Positions 50,273 to 62,200 of a DNA stretch of 64,000 nt are shown here, in pieces (position 1 is the stretch's first letter; each line of letters opens with the position of its first letter). The stretch covers positions 372,001 to 436,000 of the forward strand of contig JAGOPK010000003.1 in the NCBI GenBank assembly GCA_017992055.1, read 5' to 3'. Under the pieces are notes generated by a model. It saw nothing but the letters and a program-made list of their open reading frames with translations, searched no databases and was not told the DNA's origin. Source of the DNA: Burkholderiaceae bacterium (GTDB lineage Bacteria > Pseudomonadota > Gammaproteobacteria > Burkholderiales > Burkholderiaceae_C). The position numbers and the translations under genes were made by a program.

Positions 50273-53200
50273 TCAGCGGCCCGGGTCCAACTGGACCCGC
50301 GTGGTGGCGGCGCTGCCGTCGTCGGCGCGGGCCGTGACCACCAGGTCCACCACCGCCGGGGCGCCTGCCGGAGGCTGGCCGCTGAGCACGCCGGTGACCG
50401 GGTCCAGCTTCAGCCAGGCCGGCAGTGGCCGGCCATCGGCCAGGCGGGCGCTGTAGTTGACGCTGGCCTGCGCCGGGCGCTCGAAGCTGACGCTGGTGTC
50501 CAGACGCAGACTGAGCCCTGGCGTCAGCGCGATCCGGGTCAGCGGCATGACGCTGGCCAGGCGCGCGGCGGACTCGGGCCGGCTGCTGTCACCGCCCACG
50601 CCCGCACCGGCACCTGTGGCACCTGTGCTGGTGACCGGCACGGCCGGTGCAGCAGGCACCGCCGACGGGGTGGGATCGGCACCGGCCGGCAGGGCCATGC
50701 CGCCACCCAGCACGGCCAGGGTGCCCGGTTGGCCTGGCGTGACGCCGCCGCCTGCGGTGGTCGGCGCGGGCAACTGGGGCGTGGCCGGGGCGATGCCGAC
50801 CTGGGTGCTCAGGTTCTCGGCCTTGACACCGGCCGAGGGCTTGACCACCAGCCGGCCCTGCACGTATTGCAGCTCGTAGTTGGCCGCCACGCCGCTGCCC
50901 GGCACGATGCTGTAGTCGCCCGGCGGCAGACCGGCGCCACCCGGGGCGCTGAGGATCAGGCCCGAGATCACGTCGCGGGTGTCGGCATGGCGCAGCTGGG
51001 TGCCGTCGACACGCCAGGTCAGCAGCGGATCGCTCTCGCCAGCCGTCTTGCTCTGGTCATCGGCCGTCACCGTCAGCGCCGCCTTGGCCACGCTCAGGCT
51101 GCCATCGGCCAGCACGATGCGGTAGTTGGCAGCGATGCCACCCGCAGCGCTGATGGCATGCACGCCGGCCGTGGCCGCCGCGCCGGTGGCGGTGGCCAGC
51201 TGCACGCCGCTGACCACGGCCGCGGTGTCGGCGTACTTCAGCTGCGCGGCATTGACCGTGTAGCTCAGCGCCGGATCGGCATCGCCATAGGTCTTGCTCT
51301 TGGCATCGGCCGTCACGCCCAGCGTGGCCTTGTCCACCGTCAGCGTGCCGGCGGTGTGGCCCAGCTCGTAGTTGGCCGCCATGCCGCCTGAAGCGCTGAT
51401 GGCATGCGTGCCCGCCGTGGCCGCTGCGCCAGTGACGGTGCTGAGCTGCACGCCGCTGACCACGGCCGCCGTGTCCGCATACTTCAGCTGCGCCGTGTTG
51501 ACGGTGTAGCTCAGCGCCGGATCGGCATCGCCATAGGTCTTGCCCTTGGCATCGGCTGTCACGCCCAGCGTGGCCTTGGCCACGGTCAGCGTGCCGTTGC
51601 CGAGGCTCAGCTCGTAGTTGGCCGCCATGCCACCGCTGGCGCTGATGGCATGCGTGCCCGCCGTGGCCGCTGCGCCAGTGACGGTGCTGAGCTGCACGCC
51701 GCTGACCACGGCCGCCGTGTCCGCATACTTCAGCTGCGCCACATTGACGCTGTAGCTCAGCGCCGGATCGGCATCGCCATAGGTCTTGCCCTTGGCATCG
51801 GCCGTCAAGCCCAGCTGGGCCTTGGCCACCGTCAGCGTGCCGTTGCCGAGGCTCAGCTCGTAGTTGGTCGCCATGCCACCGCTGGCGCTGATGGCATGCG
51901 TGCCCGCCGCGGCCGCTGCGCCAGTGACGGTGCTGAGCTGCACGCCGCTGACCACCGCGGCTGTGTCGGCGTACTTCAGCTGCGCCGTGTTGACGGTGTA
52001 GCTCAGCGTCGGGTCGGCATCGCCGTAAGTCTTGCTCTTGGCGTCTGCCGTCACGCCCAGCGTGGCCTTGGCCACCGCCAGCGTGCCGGCGGTATAGCCC
52101 AGCTCGTAGTTGGCCGCCGTGCCGCCACTGGCAAAGATGGCATGCGTGCCCGCCGTGGCCGCCGCCCCGCTGGCAGTGGCCAGCTGCACGCCGCTGACCA
52201 CGGCCGCCGTGTCCGCATACTTCAGCTGCGCCGTGTTGACGGTGTAGCTCAGCGTCGGGTCGGCATCGCCGTAAGTCTTGCTCTTGGCGTCCGCCGTCAC
52301 GCCCAGCGTGGCCTTGGCCACGGTCAGCGTGCCGGCGGTGTGGCCCAGCTCGTAGTTGGCCGCCGTGCCGCCACTGGCATTGATCGCATGCGTGCCCGCC
52401 GTGGCCGCCGCGCCGCTGGCGGTGGCCAGCTGCACGCCGCTGACCACGGCTGCGGTATCCGCATACTTCAGCTGCGCGGCATTGACGCTGTAGCTCAGCG
52501 TCGGGTCGGCATCGCCATAGGTCTTGCTCTTGGCATCGGCACTCACGCCCAGCTGGGCCTTGGCCACGCTGAGGTTGCTGCCAGCCAGCACCAGATCGTA
52601 GTTGGCCGAGGTGCCGCCGCTGGCGCTGATGGCATGGCTGCCGGCCGTGGCCGCCGCGCCAGTGGCGGTGGCCAGCTGCACGCCGCTGACCACGGCCGCC
52701 GTGTCGGCGTACTTCAGCTGCGCGGTGTTGACGGTGTAGCTCAGCGTCGGATCGGCATCGCCGTAGGTCTTGCTCTTGGCATCCGCCGTCACCTCCAGGC
52801 TGGCCCTGGCCACCGTCAGCGTCCCGGCGGTGTAGCCCAGCTCGTAGTTGGCCGCCGTGCCACCGCTGGCGCTGATGGCATGCGCGCCCGCCGTGGCTGC
52901 CGCGCCGGTGGCGGTGGCCAGCTGCACGCCGCTGACCACCGAGGCCGTGTCGGCGTACTTCAGCTGCGCGGTGTTGACGGTGTAGCTCAGCGTCGGATCG
53001 GCATCGCCATAGGTCTTGCTCTTGGCGTCGGCGCTCACGCCCAGCATGGCCTTGGCCACCGTCAGCGTGCCGGCGGTGTAGCCCAGCTCGTAGTTGGCGG
53101 CCAGGCCGCCGCTGGCGCTGATGGCATGCGTGCCGGCCGTGGCTGCCGCGCCGGTGGCAGTGGCCAGCTGCACGCCGCTGACCACCGAGGCCGTGTCGGC

Positions 53201-56200
53201 GTACTTCAGCTGCGCGGTATTGACGCTGTAGCTCAGCGTCGGGTCGGCATCGCCATAGGTCTTGCTCTGGGCATCGGCGCTCACGCCCAGCGTGGCCTTG
53301 GCCACCGTCAGCGTACTGCCAGCCAGCACCAGGTCGTAGTTGGCGGCGGCGCCACCGCTGGCGCCGATGACATGGCTGCCCGCGGTCGCCGCCGCGCCGG
53401 TGGCGGTGGACAACTGCACGCCGCTGACCACGGCCGCGGTGTCCGCATACTTCAGCTGCGCCGTGTTGACGGTGTAGCTCAGCGTCGGGTCGGCATCGCC
53501 GTAGGTCTTGCTCTGGGCGTCCGCCGTCACGCCCAGCGTGGCCTTGGCCACCGTCAGCGTGCCGGCGGTGTAGCCCAGCTCGTAGTTGGCGGCCAGGCCG
53601 CCGCTGGCGCTGATGGCATGCGTGCCGGCCGTGGCTGCCGCGCCGGTGGCAGTGGCCAGCTGCACGCCGCTGACCACCGAAGCCGTGTCCGCATACTTCA
53701 GCTGCGCGGTGTTGACGGTGTAGCTCAGCGTCGGGTCGGCATCGCCGTAAGTCTTGCTCTTGGCGTCCGCCGTCACGCCCAGGGTGGCCTTGGCCACCGT
53801 CAGCGTGCCGGCGGTGTAGCCCAGCTCGTAGTTGGCCGCCGTGCCGCCACTGGCATTGATCGCATGCGTGCCCGCCGTGGCCGCCGCGCCGCTGGCGGTG
53901 GCCAGCTGCACGCCGCTGACCACGGCCGCGGTGTCGGCGTACTTCAGCTGCGCGGCATTGACCGTGTAGCTCAGCGTCGGATCGGCATCGCCATAGGTCT
54001 TGCCCTTGGCATCGGCGCTCACGCCCAGCGTGGCCTTGGCCACCGTCAGCGTGCCAGCCGTGTAGCTGCCCAGCTGGTAGTTCGCATTGCCCAGGCTCAG
54101 CGAGCCTTGCTGGATGGCATGGCTGCCGGCCGTGGCCGCGGCACCGGTGGCCGTGCTCAGCGCGCCGCTGAACACCGTGGCCGCGGTGTCCGCACCCACC
54201 AGGCCCAGGCCGCCGATGCCAAAGCCCAGTGTCGGCTCCGGGTCGCCATAGGTCTTGGCGGCATTGTTGGCGGTGACGTCGATGCTGCGCCGCTGGATCT
54301 CGGCCTGTGCCGTCAGGGCAGACAGGCTGTAGTTGCCGGCCGCGGCGCCGCTCAGGCCCAGGCCGCTGGTGCTGATGCTCTTGGCCGAGCCGGCATTGGC
54401 ATCGGCAAACTGCGCCGCCAGGGTGCCGGTCAGGGTCACGCTGTCGCTGCCGACCACACCGGCCAGGCCGGCCGTGCCGCTGAACTGGGCCGTGCTCGTG
54501 CCGTCGTAGACCTTGTCCTGCGCCGTCAGCCCGCTGACGCTCAGCGCTTTGGGGGTGATGGTCGCCACCTGGCTGCCCTGGCTGAGCGTGTAGTTGCCGG
54601 CCTGGGCACCGCCCAGGCTGAGGCCGCCGAAGCTCACGCTGCTGGCGCCGGCCACGGTGGCCGCGTCATAGCTGCCAGTGGCCGTGCCGCCGAGCGTGAC
54701 GGTGTCGCCGCTGTAGGGCTTGCCGTCGCTGCTGCTGCCGCTGCCCACGGCCTGGGCCGTCAGCAGGCTGGCCGTGCCCAGCACGCTGGCCGAGGTGTTG
54801 CCGTCGTAGACCTTGCTGGCCGCCACGCTCAGGCCGTTCAGCGTCAAGGCCTTGGGCGTGATGTCGGCGGTGACCGAACCGGCGCTGATGCTGTAGTTGG
54901 CGCCGTCGGGGCCGCCGACGGTCAGGCCCGACAGCGTCACGCTCTTGCCGGTGCCGGCGTGGCGGTCGGCAAAGGCGCCGCTGGCCACGCCGGCCAGCGT
55001 CACCGAGTCGGCATCGAAGACCTTGCCGTCGCTGCCATTGGCACCGCCGCCCTGCAGGCTGGCCGTGCCGGTGACGGTGGTGCTGGTGCTGCCGTCGTAG
55101 ACCTTGCTGCTGGCGCTCAGGCCGCTGAGGTTGACCGGCTTGGGTTGCACCGTCAGGGTGCTGGACCCCGTCACGACGCTGATGCTGTAGCCCAGGTTGC
55201 TGGCCAGCGTGCCCTGGCCGTTGAGCGTGAGCGTGTAGCTGCCCGCCGGGATGAAGCCGGCGCTGCTGGGCGTGTAGGCGCTCAGCGAGCTGTTGACGCT
55301 GCCGGTGGTGGCATTGGCCAGGGTGTCGCCGTCCAGGAAGCCGGTCACGCCCACGGTGGGCGTCGAGCTGCTGGCGCCATAGGTGATGGTGCTGCCGCCG
55401 CCCACGCTGACCGTCAGCGTGGGCGCCACGCTGTACAGGAACCAGTTGCCGCTGCCGGCATAGGCCGGCGTGCTGCCGGCGCTGTAGGCCTGGGCATAGT
55501 GCCGGTTGTAGCCGCTCATGGCCTCGGTGCTGTCGGCCGGGTTGGTCGAATACACCAGGTAGCGGCCATTGCCGGCCACCAGGCCGGTGTCGCCGGGGTT
55601 GTTGTTGATGAAGTGGCGGCCGGCGGCCAGCACCAGGTTGCCGTTGCTGCTGGAGACCACGCCGTCCAGGGTCAGGTCGGCGCTGGCACCGCTGGCCTGC
55701 AGCACCAGCTGGTTGTCGGCCGACAGGCCGTCGCTGCCGATGACGGTGCTGCCGCTGGTCTTCAGGTCCAGGCTGCCGAAGTTGCCGGCCAGGCTGGCGA
55801 TGCTGTTGCTGCCGGCCGTGAGCGTGGCGCTGCCATTGCCACCAAAAAACACCCGGCTGGCATTGAGCACACTGCCGCTGGACTGCGAGACGGCGCCGTC
55901 AAAGCTGCTGAAGCGCAGATTGCCGGTGCTGGCCGTGACCACCGAGGACGCACCCAGCGCGATCGTGCCGTCGTAGGTGAACAGCTCCAGCTGGCGATCG
56001 GCGGCGGCGCCTGACTTCAACACACCGGTGATGCTGATGCCGCCGCCACCGCCCGCGATGCGCAGATCGGCATCCAGCGTGGCGGCACCGCGCAGCATGG
56101 CGGCCTGGCTGAAGTCCAGCGCGCTCAGCACGGTGGCGCCGGCCTGGTCGGTGCGGCCGAACTGCAGCGTGGCCGTGCCCGAGCTTTGCTGGATCACCGC

Positions 56201-59200
56201 GCCGATCTCGGCGCTGCTGAGCACCAGGCCGGTGCCGGACGAGGCGCCCAGGCGCAGCGCATCGCCGGTGTTCGCCGGCGCGACGCTCAGCGTATCGGCG
56301 GCGCGCAGCTGTGTGTCCGAGGCCAGCACCAGGCCGCCGCCGGCGGCGCTGTTGCCACCCAGCTGCAGCTCCAGGCGCTGGGTGCCGCTGCCGCCCAGCA
56401 CCGCGCCGTCGTTGAAGCGCATGCCGCGGCCCTCGCCGCTGCCGTCCAGGCCGGCATTGGTCAGGTAGATGTTGCCGCCGTCCACGCTGGCCAGGCGCAG
56501 GGTGCCGGCGGCATTGCTGGTCTTGTCGCTGCTGTCCAGCAGGCTCAGCGTCACGCTGGCGCTGCCGGCGTTGATGCTGGTGCCGGCGGCCTGGCTGATC
56601 AGGGACACGCAGCTGCTGCAGTCACCGTCGACCACGCCATTGGCCACGCTCTGGTTGGCGATGGCGGTGAAGGCGCCGTTGTCGGTGGTGATGTTGGCGC
56701 GCAGATGCACCGAGCGCCCGGCCTCCAGCGTCAGGTTGCCGCCCTGGCCGCCGGCCGAGACCAGGATGTCGCGCAGCACGGTGATGTCATTGCTGGCCTG
56801 CAGCGTCACCGAGGTGCCGGCATTGAGCAGGGCCGTCAGCGCGGTGGGGGTGATGACCAGGTCGCTGCCGCTGTTGGCACTGAAGCCCAGCAGGCCGGTG
56901 CCGGCATTGCCACCCACGGCATTGAGGCCGCTGCTGTCGTTGACATACTGGCTGCCGCTCCAGTTGGCATTGCCGCCGCTGCCATTGATCTGGTCGCTGC
57001 TGGTGGGCGTGACGGCATTGTCGGCCAGCACGGTGAGTGCCAGCGCCCGGCTGGCATTGGCGCCGTTGTTCGGCGCCACCCACACCAGCGGCCGCCAGGC
57101 CACCTGCTCGGCAGCGGTCACCGCCGTGGGCAGCACGGTGGCGCGCAGATCGGTGCTGTAGAACGCGCCGTCGAAGCCGCTGGTGCTGAGGCCGTCGGCG
57201 GCGCTGGCCAGGCCGGTGAGGCTGTTGCGCCAGCCGACCAGGCCGGCCGCGCCATGGCTGCCCGACAGCAGGGTCACGGCGCCGGCATTGGGCACTTCGC
57301 AATAGGCCAGGCTGCTCAGGAACAGCAGGTCGCCGGTGGCCTGCTGCTGGCCGTTCACCTCACGGGTCAGGGTGATGGACTGGCCACCCACGCCGTCGCC
57401 GCTGGCACTGCCGACCAGGCTGTTGGCCACCGACACCACCGCGCCGGTGCCGGACTCGCCATGGGCGCGGCCGGTGCTGCCGTCGACCCAGGTCACCGCC
57501 CCGGCGCCGACGCCGGGGTTGCCGTCGCCCGTGCCGTAAGGATTGGTCCAGTTCACCGAGCGCACCACGTAGTTCGTGCCGGTGGCCGAGTCCACGGCCA
57601 TCACGCCGCGGTCGATCTTGGCCGCCCAGGTATAGGGGTCGTAGCTGCTGAGGCTCTGGCCCACATGGTCGCCGGCCGTGCCGCCGACCAGGCTGTTGCT
57701 GCTGCTGACCACGCCGGCCAGGCCCCCGGCGCTGGCAAAGCTCACCGCGCCGACGTTGGCCACGGCGCCGTTGCTCCACCAGGGGCTGGCCACGGCATAA
57801 CGTCCGCCGGCCAGCGCCGTCACGCCCGAGGCCACATAGTGCTGGCCCGAATACGGATCGATCCACGGCGAGTAGCCCACGGCATCGCCGGCCTGGCCGC
57901 CGACCAGGCTGTTGGCGGCGCCGACCGTGCCGCCGGCCGCGCCGTTGATCAGCTGGCCGTTGCTGCCGTTGATCCAGGTCACCGCGCCCAGCGAGCTGGG
58001 GGCCGCGGTCTGGGTCCAGGCCGTGCTCTGGCTCCACAGTGGCGAGCCGACCACCGCATGGCCGTCGGCCAGCGCGGTGACACCGCCATAACCGACACGG
58101 TCGCCGGCCAGATCGGACTTGCGGTCGATCCAGTCGCCGTTGAGGACGGCGGCGCCGCCGACGATGCGGTACAGCTCGTTGGGCGTGCTCAGCGAAAGCG
58201 AGGCCGGGTCCGAGCCGGTGCTGCCCACCAGGCTGTTGGCCGCCGACACCGTGCCGGCCATGCCGGCCGTGCCGCTGCCCCAGGTGACGGCGCCGCGCTC
58301 CTCATGCCACTGCGGGTTGATCAGCAGGAAGTTGCCATTGCTCAGTTCGGCCACGCCGTCCACTGGCAGGCGAAAGCCCAGCAGGTCGCCGCTGTGGCTG
58401 CCCACCAGGCTGTTGGCGGCCGACACCGTGCCGCCCAGGCCACCCCCCACCAGCGCACCGGTGCTGCCGTTGATCCAGGTGATGGCGCCGGCCAGCGTGG
58501 CGCTGCCGTCGTTCCAGCCCGGGCTGGCCAGCAGCACATGGCCGTTGCCCAGTTCCTTGACGATGGGATAGCCGTTGAACTGGAAGCCGGTGCTCAGATA
58601 GCCCCAGTCCTCCACCAGGCTGGCATTGCGCGGCGGCGTGACCGAATAGGACTTGCCCAGCACCACGCTGCCGCCTCCGCTGTACCAGGACAGGGTCGTG
58701 ATGTTGCCGGAGCTGCCGAAGGAATACGGCGCCGACGGCCGGAACGCGGACGTGGTGTAGTTCAGGCCGCCCACCGTGGCCTCGCTGATCACCGGCACCA
58801 CCCAGCTGGTGCTGGGCAGGGTGCCCAGCCGGTCACCGGTGGCGGTGATGGCGCTGTGGTTGGCATCGGCATAGGTGTCGGGCGTGCTGCCGACCAGGCT
58901 GTTGGCGCTGCTCACCGTGCCCGTGCGGTTGCCGCTGCCCACCCAGGTGACGGCGCCGCGGCCGCCATTCCAGTAGGGGCTGATGGCCAGGTAGTTGCCG
59001 TTGGACAGGGCCTGGCCCAGCAGGCCCAGATGGTCGCCGGTGGTGGTCAGGTGGTAGGTCGTGTCGGTGAAGCTCATGCCGGCGCGGCTGGCGCCGACGG
59101 TGCTGGTGCTGATCACGTCGGCCGTGCTGCCGACCAGGCTGTTGGACGAGGACACCGCACCGCTCAGGCCGGCATTTCCGTCGCCCCAGGTGATGGCGCC

Positions 59201-62200
59201 GCGGCCCGCGTTCCAGCCCGGGCTGCGCACCACATAGTCGCCATTGGCCAGCACCTCCACGCTGCTGCTGAGCGAGGCATTCCAGCCGCTCAGGATCTGC
59301 TGCAGCTCGCTGCCGTCGCTCTTGGGCGTGGTGCTGCGGTGGTCGCCATAGTGGATGCTGCCCACGTAGTCGCCGGCATGGCTGCCCACCAGGCTGTTGG
59401 ACGAGGACAGCAGGCCGCCGGTGGCGCTCTGGCCACTGGCGTGGCCATTGCTGCCGTCGATCCAGGTCACCGCGCCATAGGCCACATTGCTGACCGAGCT
59501 GCTGCGGTTGCCCCATTGCGGGCTGAGCACGATGGCATGGGCCCGCAGGCCCTGGCCGTCGAGGCTGCCCACCGGCAGTGCGCCGCCCGAGCCCAGCTTG
59601 TCGCTGGCATGGTTGCCGTAGAGGCTGTTGCCGGTGCTGAGCGCGCCCTGCACGCCCAGGCTGCCCGAGCCCCAGCTGGCGGCGCCGCCATCCACCGCGC
59701 CCAGATCGGCCAGCGGCGACAGCACCAGGTAGTTGCTGCCCGACAGCTCGACCACGGCCGTGCCCACCGCATCGGCGGCGGTGGTGCCCACCAGGCTGTT
59801 GCTGGCGCTCACCGTGCCGGCCAGGCCGAGCCCGCCATCAGCGAAGCTGACCGCACCGCGCCCGCCGGTCCAGGCCTGGTTGACCACCAGGTAGTTGCCG
59901 TTGCGCAGCACGGTGACGCCACCGCCGCCGCTGGCCAGCAGCCGCGTGCTGCTGGCATAGCTGGTGACGCCGGGCCAGCTGACATCGTTGCGCGAGGTTT
60001 CCGGGCTGCTGGTGGACGTGTCGCGGGCCCCGGTCATGGCCCCGGCGGGGCCGATCAGGCTGTTGCTGCCATCGACCGTGGCGCCCAGGCCACCACCAAA
60101 CACCTGGCCGCTGCCGCCGTCGACCCAGGTCACCGCGCCATTGGGATTGTTCTGGAGATACAGACCCACGGCCGCATTGCCCAGGTCGCTCCAGTAGGGG
60201 CTGGCGATCACGTAGTGGCCGCCGCTGCTGCCCACGGTGAACACGCCACCACTGCCGACAAAGTCATAGGCCGAGCCACCGACCACGCTGTTGCCGGTGG
60301 CGACGCTGCCGGCCCGGCCCCCGGACGGCGCATGGGTCACGGCGCCGGCATAGCTTTGGCCGCCATTGCTCCACAAGGGGCTGACCACCGCATAGCCCCC
60401 GTCGGGCAGCAGGGTCAGCGATTGGCCCACCGAGTCACCCGCCGCCCCGGGCGGTGCCTGGCGCCGGTTGCTGCCGTTGTCCTGGTAGGTGTAGCGCAGC
60501 GCCTGATCCAGACCGATGACATAGACCTTCTTGCCATTGCTGTCGGTGTCCACCGGCGCCTGGCTGCGGATGCCGGTGCTGCCGACCAGGGCCGTACTGG
60601 CCGACACCTCGCCGCCCGCCGCCGCATTGACCAGCGCACCGGTGCTGCCGTTGATCCAGGCCACGGCACCACGGCCGTTGAACCAGTTGGGCGCCGCGAC
60701 GGCCACATTGCCATCGGCCAGCACATGGATCGTCGTCGTGCCCTGGGTCGCCACCCCGCCCCAGGCGTCGTAGCTGGTGACATTGCCCAGGCGGTCGTTG
60801 GCCGCGATGCTCACGCTGCCCAGGTTGTTGATGGTGTTGCCGCTGTATGAGTAGCGCGTCACCGAGTCGGTGTTGGCCGTGCTGCCCAGCAGGCTGTTGC
60901 CGCTGGCGATGCTCAGCGCACCGCTGCCGCTGCCGCTCTGCCAGGTGATGGCGCCGGCCGAGGCGCTGGTGTTCAGCTGGATGGCATAGGCGCTGGCGCT
61001 GGCCACCGTGTACGCATCGTTGGTGCCGAGGCTGAAGGTGTTGACGCCGCTGACCGTGCCATAGCTCGGGCTCAGCACCAGGTAGTTGTTGTTGGCGAGC
61101 ACCTGCACGCCGGCGCTGCCGGCATGGTCGCCGGCCTGGCTGCCACGCAGATCGCTGAGCAGGGCCCCGGTCTGGCTGTTGAACAGATAGACCGCGCCGG
61201 TGCCGGCCTGGCCTCCGGTGCTGGCATCGGGCGCGGTGATGATCACGTTGCCATTGGGCAGCACCTTCAGCGTGCTGCCGAAGCCGTTAGACGCCGACGG
61301 CGTGGGATCGGCCAGGTTCAGGCTGGCCAGCGAGTTGCCGGCGTTGTCGATCAGGATGTTGCGCGGGTCCAGCAGCAGGCTGCCGGCCCGGCCCTGGGGC
61401 GCGGCCAGGTCGGCCGTGCCGGCAAACACCAGGTCGATCTTGCCCGACACCTCGGCCAGGCCGCCGTTGCCGCCCAGCACGCCGCCGCGGGCGCTGAGCT
61501 GGCCGCCATACACCGTGCTGCCATCGGACCACAGCACCACCTGGCCGCCGTCACCGGCGCGTGTGGCATCGGCGCGCAGCACCGTGTGGCCGTTGACGCC
61601 CAGCTCGCGCGCATGGGCCAGGTCGCTGTCGCCGCCCTGGAAGCCGCCGCCCACGCGGATGCGACCGCCACCACTGGCGCCGCTGGCGTCCAGCGTGGCC
61701 GCCCGCAGCTGCAGGCTGTCGGCGGTGACGGCGATGTCGCCGCCCTGCCCTTGCGCGCCCTGGGCGCTGAGCGTGGCCGAGCTGTAGAGGCGCTGGCCGG
61801 CCTCGATGCGGATGCTGCCGCCGCTGTGGCCATCGGCCAGCAGCCGGGCCTGGGCGGTCTGCACCACGGAATCGGCGGCCAGCAGGATCTGCCCGGCCGT
61901 CGCGGCGGTTTGGCCGACATCGAGCGTGCCGCCCTGGCCGATGTGGTCGGCCTGCACGGCGATGCGCCCGGCGCGGGTGCTGCCGCCCAGGTTGACCGTG
62001 CTGCCGTCCACGGCCACGGCACCGCCGGTGGCCTGGATCTGGCCGGTCTGCGCCACCAGGCGCAGCACGCCGCCATCGTCCACCAGGGCATTGGCGCCGG
62101 CCTGGCCGGCCACGGCCTGCTCACGCAGGCGCTGCGCGGCCCCGGCGCTCAGGATCACCTGGCCGCCCTCGGCCTGCACCAGCTGGCGGTTCTCGACCAG

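Noticed and set aside
50268-50275. Search for a bidirectional terminator between the converging SDR and exoprotein genes
   Set aside because: The stops are 2 bases apart and no GC-rich hairpin with T-run is visible on either side.
51077-54028. Regular repeats considered as a CRISPR array
   Set aside because: Units are 246 bases, contiguous, without spacers, and in frame within a coding gene.
51404-60850. Two very long open frames on the plus strand (51404-56014 and 56186-60850) antisense to the exoprotein gene
   Set aside because: They mirror the repeated, GC-rich exoprotein sequence; their translations are Arg/Ala/Gly/His-rich without domains, and the minus-strand product has a full, recognisable domain order. 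Lack of stops follows from repeated codons.
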